NCBI GenBank assembly: GCA_028292315.1
Contig: JAQGMO010000012.1
Location: 1 to 43,713 of the forward strand
DNA: 43,713 nucleotides
Direction: 5' to 3'
Source of the DNA: Herminiimonas sp.
GTDB lineage: Bacteria; Pseudomonadota; Gammaproteobacteria; Burkholderiales; Burkholderiaceae_D
Shown here: piece after piece, positions 8,801 through 15,833 of the stretch
How positions within the stretch are numbered: position 1 is the first letter of the stretch
Layout: every line of letters begins with the position of its first letter
The notes under the pieces: model-generated
What the model was told of the DNA's origin: nothing
Database searches by the model: none
What the model saw: the letters and a program-made list of their open reading frames with translations, nothing else
Translations under genes and position numbers: made by a program

Positions 8801-9754
8801 CCGTATCAGCTTGCCGGTTTGGAGCATTACAGCACCCCGAGTATCGGCGTCACCTTGTTCAATGGTGAGCAGGACAACGTATGCGAACTGTTGAAACGGG
8901 CCGATCTCGCGATGTACCAGGCCAAAGCGATGGGCCGCAATACGCTGCGATTCTACGATCCCGAGATGCAGGCGGTGGTCGCGGCCCGCACTGCCCTCGA
9001 GTCGGAGTTGCGCCAGGCCTTGCAGCATAAGGAATTTTTCCTTCAGTATCAGCCGCAAATGAATGACAGCGGCCAGTTGACGGGAGCCGAAGTGCTGGTG
9101 CGCTGGCGCCATCCGCAGCGCGGCACGGTATCGCCGGCGGAATTCATCCCGCTCGCCGAAGAAACCGGGCTGATCCTGCCATTGGGCCAATGGGTGCTCG
9201 AAACCGCTTGCGCGCAGCTGGCGACATGGGCGGACCGGCCGGACACGAAGAGGCTCACCCTGGCAGTCAACGTCAGTGCGCGCCAGTTCCGTCATCCCGA
9301 CTTCGGGAGTCAGGTGCAGTCGGTGCTTGATTGCAGCGGCGCCAATCCGGCGCGCTTGAAGCTGGAACTCACCGAGAGCTACCTGGTGGAGAATGTCGAA
9401 GACACGATTGCAAAAATAGACGCGCTGAAAGCCAAGGGTGTGGGCTTTTCGCTGGACGACTTCGGTACCGGTTATTCATCGCTCTTCTACCTGAAGCGCC
9501 TGCCGCTCGACCAGTTGAAGATCGACCAGTCTTTTGTCCGGGACGTGCTGACCGATCCCAATGATGCGGTGATTGTCCGTACCATTGTGGCCTTGGGACA
9601 GAGCCTGGGTCTCGAAGTGATCGCCGAAGGCGTGGAAACCAGGGAACAGTACGAGTTCCTCAGAGCGGCGGGCTGCCGCGCCTACCAGGGTTACTTGTTC
9701 AGCAGGCCGCTGCCAATCGACGAATTCGAGGCATTCGTACAGCGCTGCAGCTAA
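5837..9754 (+). CDS. Multi-sensor diguanylate cyclase/phosphodiesterase (PAS-PAS-PAS-GAF-GAF-PAS-GGDEF-EAL)
   Basis: Soluble c-di-GMP enzyme of 1305 residues with no membrane segment. Approximate order: PAS 40-145, PAS/PAC 155-275, PAS/PAC 290-405, GAF 420-585, GAF-like 595-745, PAS/PAC 755-870, GGDEF 870-1040, EAL 1055-1300. The cyclase signature is intact (GGDEF, 953-957), but the inhibitory I-site reads HESD instead of RxxD. The phosphodiesterase half reads EVL instead of EAL (E1085 kept), with NVSARQF, ELTES, DDFGTGYSS, KIDQSF and AEGVET all present, so hydrolysis is likely. PAC ends (RDVTERK, SDITERK, KTDITRRK) mark the sensor modules. The start is uncertain: ATG 5837 has no clear ribosome site; an in-frame TTG at 5795 would add 14 residues. 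It faces an IclR gene, with a hairpin between them. Confidence 0.93.
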   Translation: MTSPEILTKLDCLNNYLSVENGPASQVNRDQLETQKLATTLTTVLESITDAFFMLDHEWRFTYVNKAAENILRRPRAELLCKVVWDEFRETVGSTFYIESHRAVEQHCTTAYVEFYQPLGAWLEVRAYPSVEGLAVYFRDVTERKEAQDRIRESEERFRIIARATTDRIWDWDARTGKLWWNESMHDAFAIPFPDGEPNIEAWSGRIHPDDKARVLQGIQELVEGGGENWSDEYRFMRNDGSYAYVLDHGFVVRDGDRRLTRIVGGMTDQTARKHSELERDKLYKEKMLLLESTGEGICGIDTDGRCTFINGAAARMLGYEVAEVLGKSLHELVHRHLPDGAANPPEQCIFVEASRAGRSRRTEDEIFWRKDETSFPVEYASYPIVDAGKTVGSVITFSDITERKQARLEIIRINRALRMRTACNELLIRATDETELLTEVCRLALDIGGYRMAWVGYAQDDERRSIRIAAQAGCDDAGFIAALNLSWSEDNWTGQGPAGRTIRSGMPEVCEDITKDPTLSRLVPDMAQRGYRGLICLPLRENSRTAGLLVLYLDEVRPATAEEIKLLQDLTDDLAFGIGNLRSQEERRRIHLAVLKVAAGVSARAGTEFFEQLARNMAEAVGAQAGFVSKLLPGEPSTARSIAAIANGERLDNFNYQIAGTPWEMLVRDDHCVISTAVAEHFPGIPLALSSAQGLVGERLVNSVGQPVGHLFVLFREPLKRSDFIMSTLRIFATRAAAELERRVADAHISDQASLLDKAKDAIVVRGIDNRVRFWNKGAERLYGWTQAEAIGKSIEELLYDDPAALHMATASVLANGEWSGEITERRKDGSTVTIEANWTLVRDDDGQPQSILAIKTDITRRKAAEHEIQNLAFYDPLTTLPNRRFLLERLGRALSGSARNHCGGALLFIDLDNFKALNDTLGHEQGDLLLQQVALRLVACVHESDAVARLGGDEFVVVLENLNDNPHEAAVQAKAIGENVLAALNAPYQLAGLEHYSTPSIGVTLFNGEQDNVCELLKRADLAMYQAKAMGRNTLRFYDPEMQAVVAARTALESELRQALQHKEFFLQYQPQMNDSGQLTGAEVLVRWRHPQRGTVSPAEFIPLAEETGLILPLGQWVLETACAQLATWADRPDTKRLTLAVNVSARQFRHPDFGSQVQSVLDCSGANPARLKLELTESYLVENVEDTIAKIDALKAKGVGFSLDDFGTGYSSLFYLKRLPLDQLKIDQSFVRDVLTDPNDAVIVRTIVALGQSLGLEVIAEGVETREQYEFLRAAGCRAYQGYLFSRPLPIDEFEAFVQRCS

Positions 9755-9760
9755 ACGCAC

Positions 9761-9804
9761 GGCGCAAGCCGGACGGACGGATACCGCGCCGTCCGGCTTG
9801 CGCC
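9761..9804. terminator. Bidirectional terminator hairpin between convergent genes
   Basis: A perfect 16-bp inverted repeat: GGCGCAAGCCGGACGG (9761-9776) and its complement (9789-9804), with a 12-nt loop. It sits between the stop of the GGDEF-EAL gene (9754) and the stop of the convergent IclR gene (9837). No strong T-run is present on either side, but its position and stem strength support termination for both. Confidence 0.75.
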
Positions 9805-9836
9805 ACATTTGCCGCGGCCCAGGCGGTCAGCAGCTT

Positions 9837-10643
9837 TCATTCAATCGATTCCGCAAGCAGCGCGAACTGCTGCTCAATGCGCGCCGCAGTTTCCAGCATC
9901 GGCGACAGGTATTTTTCGAGCGCCTGCTCGATTTTATGCGCCCGCACCAGGAAGATGAGATTGAGGCAGGCGATTGCCCGTCCTTCGTGGCAAACCGGCA
10001 CCGCGATGGCGCCGAATCGTTCTTCTCCTTCCCATTCGCCGAGGTTGGTCGCATAGCCGCGACTTCTCACTTCGTTGACGATGTCAGTGATGTGACCAGC
10101 CTCGTGCCCCGCCATGCCGCGGTCGCTTTTGGCTTTCAGCGACTCCAGCAGGATAGCGCGTTCCGCGTCGGAGCAGAATGCGAGATAGGCCCGGCCGGCG
10201 GCGGTCGTCAGTAACGGCAGGCGCCGGCCGGGCATGCCGGGATAGAGCGAAAAGGGACTATACAGGCGGGTCGAATCCCTGACGACCAGTTCGTCTTCTT
10301 CGAGCGTCAGTATCGAACATGGCCACACGACCTTTCGGCCCAGCGCCCGTAACAGCGGACCGGCATTATCGGCAATCCACACGTTATCCCTGAAACCGGC
10401 GCTCAGCGCCTGCACCCGAAACGTCAGGCGATACAGATTGTCGCCCGCCTGGCTGCGGACAAAACCGGACTGCGCCAGGGTTTCCAGCAGACGCTTCACG
10501 GTAGTGCGATGCAGGCCCGTCGCCTTGCAGAGCTGCATGATTGTCGCAGCACCGCCTGGACGGCTGTTCAGCGCGACCAGGATTTCCAATCCGCGGTTCA
10601 GCGATTGGCACAGGCGGTATTGTCCTGATTGGGATTCCTGCAA
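9837..10643 (-). CDS. IclR-family transcriptional regulator (MhpR-like)
   Basis: A 268-residue IclR regulator. The N-terminal winged helix holds LNRGLEILVALN and GLHRTTVKRLLETL (recognition helix); the C-terminal effector domain shows GFRDNVWIADNAGPLL, VVWPCSILTLEEDELVVRDS, PGRRLPLLTTAAGRAYLAF and AIAVPV. These match E. coli MhpR, the activator of 3-(3-hydroxyphenyl)propionate genes, more than the glyoxylate-type IclR. No ATG fits: the ATG at 10769 adds 42 unconserved residues and would place the operator-like palindrome at 10708-10724 inside the gene. I chose TTG at 10643, with AAGGAA upstream, as the start. Divergent from the dioxygenase operon, which it probably controls in response to an aromatic substrate. 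Confidence 0.87.
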   Translation of the reverse strand: MQESQSGQYRLCQSLNRGLEILVALNSRPGGAATIMQLCKATGLHRTTVKRLLETLAQSGFVRSQAGDNLYRLTFRVQALSAGFRDNVWIADNAGPLLRALGRKVVWPCSILTLEEDELVVRDSTRLYSPFSLYPGMPGRRLPLLTTAAGRAYLAFCSDAERAILLESLKAKSDRGMAGHEAGHITDIVNEVRSRGYATNLGEWEGEERFGAIAVPVCHEGRAIACLNLIFLVRAHKIEQALEKYLSPMLETAARIEQQFALLAESIE

Positions 10644-10707
10644 ACCATGTTCCTTTATACAGTGTTCGTGGCTGGTCGTTATTAAAATACTAAGAATGAT
10701 CGATCTA

Positions 10708-10724
10708 GGTGCATATTGTGCACC
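10708..10724. promoter_or_regulatory. MhpR-like operator palindrome
   Basis: GGTGCATATTGTGCACC has perfect arms, GGTGCA-N5-TGCACC. As I remember it, the E. coli MhpR operator is GGTGCACCTGGTGCACA, which has the same arms and spacing. The site lies 65 bp upstream of the regulator's TTG start and about 145 bp upstream of the dioxygenase start, so it could serve both directions. Confidence 0.65.
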
Positions 10725-10785
10725 CAAGTTGCGCCGGGCGTTGCGATGGCGGAAAGCCGTCGCTACCATCGAGGGGAAAACTGAT

Positions 10786-10836
10786 GGTACCTAAGTACCC
10801 ATTCAACAATAGATGTGATTTTGGATGGGTACCTAA
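10786..10836. repeat. Paired GGTACCTAA repeats before the dioxygenase operon
   Basis: GGTACCTAA occurs at 10786-10794 and again at 10828-10836, 42 bp apart (four helical turns). The first copy continues into GTACC, giving GGTAC-N4-GTACC. In addition GTACCCAT (10795-10802) and ATGGGTAC (10825-10832) are perfect inverted repeats. The element ends 32 bp before the dioxygenase start codon, so it covers the likely promoter. It differs from the MhpR-like palindrome and suggests a second regulator or a repression loop. Confidence 0.6.
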
Positions 10837-10867
10837 CATCAATGTTTAGAACTCAGGAGACCGACTC

Positions 10868-12172
10868 ATGAACGACCAGTTGCGGCCGATTCACTTCACA
10901 GAATCGCTAGAATATTCGAATTTTATTGAAGAAACACCCGCCGATTTCAAGGTTGCCACTGCCGCATACCGTGGCGCAGCCGTGTTTCAGGACGAGATCG
11001 AACGGATCTTTAACCGGACCTGGATTTTCCTGTGCCACGAGAGCGAAATTGAAAAGTCCGGCGACTACAAATCGACGATGCTGGGTTTGCAACCGGTTAT
11101 CGTATCGCGGGATCAGTCCGGTAATATTTGTGCCGTTCTCAATGCCTGTACGCATCGCGGCGCCACCTTGTGCCGCGAAGAGCGCGGCAATGCCAGGGCA
11201 CTCGTATGCCCGTACCACAACTGGTCATTCCGCCCATCGGGCGAATTGATCGGCATTCCCGGTTCCGACCGATATTCACCCGACTTTGACAAGAGCACAA
11301 AAAATCTGGTCAGGGTACCGCATGTGGCCAGCTATGGCGGCCTGGTCTTCGGCTCCTTCAATCCGGATGTGGAAAGCCTGGAGTCATTTCTTGGCCCGGC
11401 AAAATTGCATATCGATCGCTGGGCCAACCGGCGTGCGGATGGCCGGATTCACCTGGCGACGGCCCATAAATACGCCTTCAACGGGAATTGGAAATTCCAA
11501 TCTGAAAATATCTATGACGGCTACCACGTCGGGTTCGTGCATCGCTCGGCATTCAATACCATCAAGAAATTTTCCGGTTCGTTTGAAAACCGTCATTTCG
11601 GCGCCGTCCGTCCAGGCGGCCATACCCGCGGCTACCCGCAGGGGCATGGCACGCTCGAAGCTGGCGTGCCGCTCGAATCGGGCGGGGTGGACCCGGAAGT
11701 CAGAAAGAAATACGAGGCAACCCTGGCCACCTTGCATGGAGAGCAGGAAGCCAAGGAAATTCTAAAGAATTGCCAGTTCCTGATATTCCCGAACCTGGCG
11801 ATATTCGATTTCAACATTCGTGTCATTCAGCCGATTGCCCATGATCGCACCGAGATCTACTCCTATCCGGTGTTGATCGAGGGCGCTGATGATGAGATCA
11901 ATGCCAACCGCATGCTCGACGCGCAAACGCGGGTCGGTTCGGCCGGTATTCTTTCGACCGACGATATCGATATATTTGCCGGAAACCAGAGTGCCTTGCG
12001 CGCCGTAGGTTCGCGCTGGATCACGCTCAGCCGCGGGCTTGGTTTGGAAAATGTTTCGGAATCCGGCGCGCGTGACGGCGAGTACAGCGATGAAACGCCG
12101 CAACGCGCATTCTGGCGCAGGTGGCAGAAAGATATGACGAACCAGGGGCTTCATGTGGGAGGATGCAAATGA
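10868..12172 (+). CDS. Aromatic-ring-hydroxylating dioxygenase, alpha subunit
   Basis: A 434-residue Rieske oxygenase large subunit. The [2Fe-2S] Rieske motif is complete: C94-T-H96 in NACTHRGA and C114-PY-H117 in CPYHNWS. The catalytic domain supplies the mononuclear iron site: D217 bridging and H220/H225 in YDGYHVGFVH, with D365 or D366 as the likely third ligand. Length and the associated beta subunit fit the alpha3beta3 group acting on aromatic carboxylates (benzoate, anthranilate, terephthalate, salicylate types). The product would be a cis-dihydrodiol or diol, made with electrons from the reductase encoded further along. The start at 10868 has AGGAGA upstream. The gene overlaps the beta subunit gene by ATGA. 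The exact substrate cannot be read from sequence. Confidence 0.93.
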   Translation: MNDQLRPIHFTESLEYSNFIEETPADFKVATAAYRGAAVFQDEIERIFNRTWIFLCHESEIEKSGDYKSTMLGLQPVIVSRDQSGNICAVLNACTHRGATLCREERGNARALVCPYHNWSFRPSGELIGIPGSDRYSPDFDKSTKNLVRVPHVASYGGLVFGSFNPDVESLESFLGPAKLHIDRWANRRADGRIHLATAHKYAFNGNWKFQSENIYDGYHVGFVHRSAFNTIKKFSGSFENRHFGAVRPGGHTRGYPQGHGTLEAGVPLESGGVDPEVRKKYEATLATLHGEQEAKEILKNCQFLIFPNLAIFDFNIRVIQPIAHDRTEIYSYPVLIEGADDEINANRMLDAQTRVGSAGILSTDDIDIFAGNQSALRAVGSRWITLSRGLGLENVSESGARDGEYSDETPQRAFWRRWQKDMTNQGLHVGGCK

Positions 12173-12660
12173 ATAATAGTGTTGAAAATTTGGTTAACCT
12201 CGAAGCCCGCTTGCTGGACGCGGGTAACCTGGACGATTGGCTGAAGCTCTATTCCGAGCAGGCCACTTACTGGGTTCCGATGGATGAAAACGCCGATCCG
12301 CTGAAGAACTCGTCGATCATGTATGAGACCTTTGAGCGACTGTCGATGCGTGTGCACCAGATTTTGCGCGAGGCGCGGGTCGCCCAATCGCCGCCTTCCC
12401 AAATGATGCGGATGATTACCAATATCGAAGTCGAGCAGATGGGCGCCGACAGCGACACCGCGCTAGCACGCTGGAACCTGTTATTGCTCGAATCGCGCGC
12501 CGGCGACTGGCGGCAGCATGGCCTCGGTGAAGTCCGCATGTTCCCGGCAAAATGCGAAGCCCGCTTCCAGAAGGCGGGCGGGGAATGGCAATTTATTCAA
12601 AAGAAGATTGTGCTATTGAATCGCATGCTCCCGATGGAGGGGCTCTCGTTTATTATTTGA
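12169..12660 (+). CDS. Aromatic-ring-hydroxylating dioxygenase, beta subunit
   Basis: A 163-residue small subunit (SnoaL/NTF2-like fold) that packs against the alpha subunit in alpha3beta3 oxygenases and has a structural role. Recognisable parts are EARLLDAGNLDDWLKLYSEQ, TYWVPMDEN, RVHQILREARVAQSPPSQMMRMITNIEVE and WQFIQKKIVLLNR. The start at 12169 overlaps the alpha stop codon (ATGA) and has GGGAGG just upstream. An ATG two codons earlier (12163) sits too close to that ribosome site. Tight overlap indicates equal production of both subunits. Confidence 0.93.
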   Translation: MNNSVENLVNLEARLLDAGNLDDWLKLYSEQATYWVPMDENADPLKNSSIMYETFERLSMRVHQILREARVAQSPPSQMMRMITNIEVEQMGADSDTALARWNLLLLESRAGDWRQHGLGEVRMFPAKCEARFQKAGGEWQFIQKKIVLLNRMLPMEGLSFII

Positions 12661-12698
12661 TGGTCACTAATAACTAAATTATCCACGGAGAAGACACT

Positions 12699-13670
12699 AT
12701 GAATTTCAAAAAACTCGCCACACTGCTCGGCTTGTGCCCGGCGCTACTTATCGGCGCTGCGGCATCGGTGTCGGCGGAAGAATATCCGACCAAACCGATC
12801 AAGCTGATCATTCCATTGGCGCCCGGCGGTTCGGCTGACGGCGTCGGTCGCATGGTTGCCAAGCAAATGTCGGATGCCTGGAAGCAGCCCGTAGTAGTTG
12901 AAAATCGTTCAGGCGCCGCTGCCGCCATCGGCATTGCCGCAGTCGCCAAGTCGCCGGCGGATGGCTATACACTGCTGCTGACCCCGGTGTCGATTGCCAC
13001 CGGAAAAATCTATGTCAAGGATCCGGGCTTTGATTCGGACAAGGATTTTTCCCATATTACGCAGCTGATCACCACCAACTACCTGGTATCGGTCAGCCAG
13101 GATTTTCCGGCGAAAAACCTGGCTGAACTGGTTGCCTACGCAAAAAGTAATCCCAATCCGATTTTCCACGGCGCCGGCGCGGGCGGCATGTATCTGGCGT
13201 TTGAAGAGTTTGCCCAGCTGGCCGACATCAAGGCCACCCAGGTGAACTATCGCGGTGAAGCATTGGCCATCACCGGCCTGGCGGCGGGCGACACGCAAGT
13301 GGTATTTTCTTCCCTGCTTGCCGCAAAGCCGTTCATCGACAGCAAGAAAATCCGGCCATTGGCATTTGCTTCGAAGGAGCGTGTATCGTATGCGCCGCAA
13401 ATTCCGAGTTCGACCGAGAGCGGCATGCCGAGCCTGAATATCGATTTCTGGTTCGGACTGTCTGCGCCAGCCGGAACGCCGCCGGAAATTGTTAAAAAGG
13501 TCGCGGACCAGATGGCGATCTTCATGAAGCAGCCGGATACGGTGGAAAAGCTCAAGCAGCTGGGCTTCCTTCCGAAGACCTCTTCGCCGGACGAATTCCG
13601 CCGCCATGTCGCATCGGAAAGAGCACGCTGGACCGCCGTCGCCAAGAAGGCCGGCATCGAACCGCAATAA
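12699..13670 (+). CDS. Tripartite tricarboxylate transporter receptor (Bug/TctC family)
   Basis: A 323-residue periplasmic solute-binding protein. The signal peptide covers residues 1-26 (MNFKKL, hydrophobic core, cleavage after SVSA). Family hallmarks follow: YPTKPIKLIIPLAPGGSADGVGRMVA, VVVENRSGAAAAIG, ADGYTLLLTP, the VNYRG loop and WFGLSAPAGTPPEIV. The start has GGAGA upstream. It lies between dioxygenase and dehydrogenase genes in one operon, so it probably captures the aromatic carboxylate that the dioxygenase oxidises, as TphC does for terephthalate. The matching TctA/TctB membrane proteins are not encoded here and must be supplied from elsewhere. Confidence 0.93.
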   Translation: MNFKKLATLLGLCPALLIGAAASVSAEEYPTKPIKLIIPLAPGGSADGVGRMVAKQMSDAWKQPVVVENRSGAAAAIGIAAVAKSPADGYTLLLTPVSIATGKIYVKDPGFDSDKDFSHITQLITTNYLVSVSQDFPAKNLAELVAYAKSNPNPIFHGAGAGGMYLAFEEFAQLADIKATQVNYRGEALAITGLAAGDTQVVFSSLLAAKPFIDSKKIRPLAFASKERVSYAPQIPSSTESGMPSLNIDFWFGLSAPAGTPPEIVKKVADQMAIFMKQPDTVEKLKQLGFLPKTSSPDEFRRHVASERARWTAVAKKAGIEPQ

Positions 13671-13700
13671 CGGCTTAATCGCAATTTACAGGAATCGAGC

Positions 13701-14735
13701 ATGCTGTCATTAGCGAAATCGTCGCCGGGATTCAACGGCTTGTCCTTGCAGGAAATCGACGTGCCGGAACCGGCGCCAGGCGAAATCCTGGTCAAGGTGC
13801 ATTCCGCCGGCGTATGCGGAACGGACATGCACATCTATCATGGCCTGGGGCCGTTTGCCGCGAGGATGGCACTGCCGACGGTGCTTGGCCATGAAATGTG
13901 CGGCACCGTCACCGCGCTCGGCACCGGCGTTACGACGATCAGCGTGGGCGACCTGGTGAGTATTGAAAGCCATATCCCGTGCTGGAACTGTATCGTCTGC
14001 CGCACCGGACGCGCGCACGTCTGCCCGCATACCCGCTATCCCGGCATCGATATCAATGGCGCTTTTGCAGAGTATGTGACGGTGCCGGCATCGATTGCAT
14101 GGGTGAATCCCGCGCATGTGTCGCGGCAGGAAGCGGCCTTGCTGGAACCATTGGGGATTGCCGTGCATGCCACGCTTGAAGGCAGCGGCGTGGCGGGGCA
14201 GCGTGTCGTGGTCAACGGCTGCGGCCCGATCGGCCTGATGAACATTGCCGTCGCCCGGCATTTCGGGGCGCGCACGGTCATCGGCGTGGACCCCAATCCG
14301 TACCGGCGAAAGATTGCCGAACAGATGGGGGCGGACGTCACGATCGACCCTGCCGCAACCGATGTGCCGCGGGCTGTGCGCGGCTTGACCGGTGAAGAAG
14401 GCGCCGACGTGGTGTTCGAATATTCGGGCAGCCGCGAAGGCGTGCTGAATTGCTTTGCCATGGTCGGCGCGCTAGCCCAGATCCGCTGGATCGGCACGCC
14501 GTCCAAACCCTTCGAGTTCGACTTTGGCGCATGGCGCAAGGGCCGGCCCACGATTTTCAATATTTCCGGGCGCCGGATCTGGGAAACGTGGCAAAAAACC
14601 GCGCCGTTGCTGTATGAACAAAAAATCGATCTCAAGCCTGTGATCAGTCACGTCCTGCCGCTATCGGAAAGTCCGCGCGCGTTCGAACTGATTCATGCCG
14701 GACAAGCGATCAAGCCTGTCATCGATTGCTCCTGA
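13701..14735 (+). CDS. Zinc-dependent alcohol dehydrogenase (MDR, threonine-dehydrogenase-like)
   Basis: A 344-residue medium-chain dehydrogenase. Catalytic zinc ligands: C39 (VCGTDMH), H64-E65 (GHEMCG) and E149. Structural zinc: C94, C97, C100 and C108 in the CWNCIVCRTG...VC motif. The Rossmann fold has VVNGCGPIGLM (173-178) and an acidic VD at the end of beta 2, which points to NAD. It resembles L-threonine/sorbitol dehydrogenases. In this operon it may rearomatise the dihydrodiol made by the dioxygenase, a task done by PdxA-like TphB or short-chain enzymes in known systems; that role is an inference. The start at 13701 has AGGAA upstream, 30 nt after the Bug gene. Confidence 0.9.
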   Translation: MLSLAKSSPGFNGLSLQEIDVPEPAPGEILVKVHSAGVCGTDMHIYHGLGPFAARMALPTVLGHEMCGTVTALGTGVTTISVGDLVSIESHIPCWNCIVCRTGRAHVCPHTRYPGIDINGAFAEYVTVPASIAWVNPAHVSRQEAALLEPLGIAVHATLEGSGVAGQRVVVNGCGPIGLMNIAVARHFGARTVIGVDPNPYRRKIAEQMGADVTIDPAATDVPRAVRGLTGEEGADVVFEYSGSREGVLNCFAMVGALAQIRWIGTPSKPFEFDFGAWRKGRPTIFNISGRRIWETWQKTAPLLYEQKIDLKPVISHVLPLSESPRAFELIHAGQAIKPVIDCS

Positions 14736-14743
14736 GTGCAGTG

Positions 14744-15736
14744 ATGTTGAATGAATTTAGCGGTGCCGACGGCATGCGGCCGGCCGATGCCATGGCGCTG
14801 ACCGTGCAAAGCGTCGAGGATGTCGCTCTCGGCGTAAAGAAATTTGTGCTGGCCGACCGGAACGGCAACCCGCTCCCCGCGTTCGAGGCCGGGTCGCATA
14901 TAGAGATTATCTTGCCGAACGGAATCACTCGCGCCTACTCGTTGTTGAATTCGCCGACGGAGACCTCGCGTTATGTGATAGCGGTTCACAAGAGTCCGGA
15001 TAGTGCCGGCGGTTCCCTTTACATGCACGAAGTTCTCGGGGCCGGCGATACGGTCCGGGCGGCGCCGCCGCGCAATAATTTCGAGTTGGTCGAAACCGCT
15101 GCGCATGCCTGCCTGATCGCCGGCGGAATCGGGATTACCCCGATCCTGTCCATGATTCACCGGCTGTGTCAGCTCGGCCGGTCATGGGAACTGCACTACT
15201 GTGCGAGAACCCGGGAACATGCAGCATTTGCCGGCTTGCTTGCGGAACTCGCGAAATCATCCGGCAACGCAGTGCGCTTCTATTTCGATCTCGAGCCGAA
15301 TGGCTCCAGGCTCGACATCGGCGCCGTCGTCGCCGCTGCCTGCGAAGGCACGCATCTTTACTGCTGCGGCCCGAAGGCCATGCTGACAAATTTCGAAGAG
15401 GCGACACAGGCGTTACGCGATCGCGCCCACGTCGAATATTTCGAAGCGAAGGGACCTGCGGCTCGTGAGGGCGGCTTTGTCGTCGTGCTCGAAAAATCCG
15501 GTTTGACGCTGACCGTTCCGCCCGGCGCGTCGATTCTCGATGTGGTCGGCGATGCCGGTGTTTCGGTTTCCTCGTCATGCCGGGAAGGCATTTGCGGCAC
15601 CTGCGAGACCCGGGTGGTGGAAGGTGTGCCGGATCACCGGGATGCATTGCTTTCGGATGCGGAGAAACAGGCAAACCGGACCATGATGATCTGTTGTTCG
15701 GGATCGAAATCCGGGCGGCTCGTGCTGGATCTATAA
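14744..15736 (+). CDS. Flavin reductase with C-terminal [2Fe-2S] domain (PDR/VanB type)
   Basis: A 330-residue oxygenase reductase. Order: flavin-binding barrel with RAYSLLNS (about 63), NAD(P)H-binding domain with GGIGITP (about 127-133) and YCCGP (about 207), and a plant-type [2Fe-2S] ferredoxin at the C-terminus with C279-x4-C284-x2-C287-x29-C317. This domain order is that of phthalate dioxygenase reductase and VanB, not of BenC, where the ferredoxin is N-terminal. It should pass electrons from NAD(P)H to the Rieske dioxygenase encoded upstream. The start is uncertain: ATG 14744 lies 8 nt after the dehydrogenase stop; TTG 14726 or GTG 14741 are alternatives, and the ribosome site is weak. 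Confidence 0.9.
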   Translation: MLNEFSGADGMRPADAMALTVQSVEDVALGVKKFVLADRNGNPLPAFEAGSHIEIILPNGITRAYSLLNSPTETSRYVIAVHKSPDSAGGSLYMHEVLGAGDTVRAAPPRNNFELVETAAHACLIAGGIGITPILSMIHRLCQLGRSWELHYCARTREHAAFAGLLAELAKSSGNAVRFYFDLEPNGSRLDIGAVVAAACEGTHLYCCGPKAMLTNFEEATQALRDRAHVEYFEAKGPAAREGGFVVVLEKSGLTLTVPPGASILDVVGDAGVSVSSSCREGICGTCETRVVEGVPDHRDALLSDAEKQANRTMMICCSGSKSGRLVLDL

Positions 15737-15803
15737 TGGGCAAGCGCTACCGGATATTCGCTGAAAACCTAGATAAAAGCCCGATCTCCGGTATCCGTTA
15801 AAA

Positions 15804-15813
15804 CACAATTGTG
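15804..15813. promoter_or_regulatory. CACAATTGTG palindrome
   Basis: A perfect 10-bp palindrome in the 97-bp gap before the isocitrate-lyase-family gene. The sequence ATTGTGCA that spans its right edge also occurs in the MhpR-like operator at 10708-10724, so it might be a weaker site for the same regulator. Short and only suggestive. Confidence 0.3.
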
Positions 15814-15833
15814 CATGCGTTAAAGGAGACGGT

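Noticed and set aside
12909-13667. 252-residue minus-strand frame opposite the first Bug gene
   Set aside because: Antisense shadow of a strongly supported Bug receptor with a signal peptide; no domain and no ribosome site.
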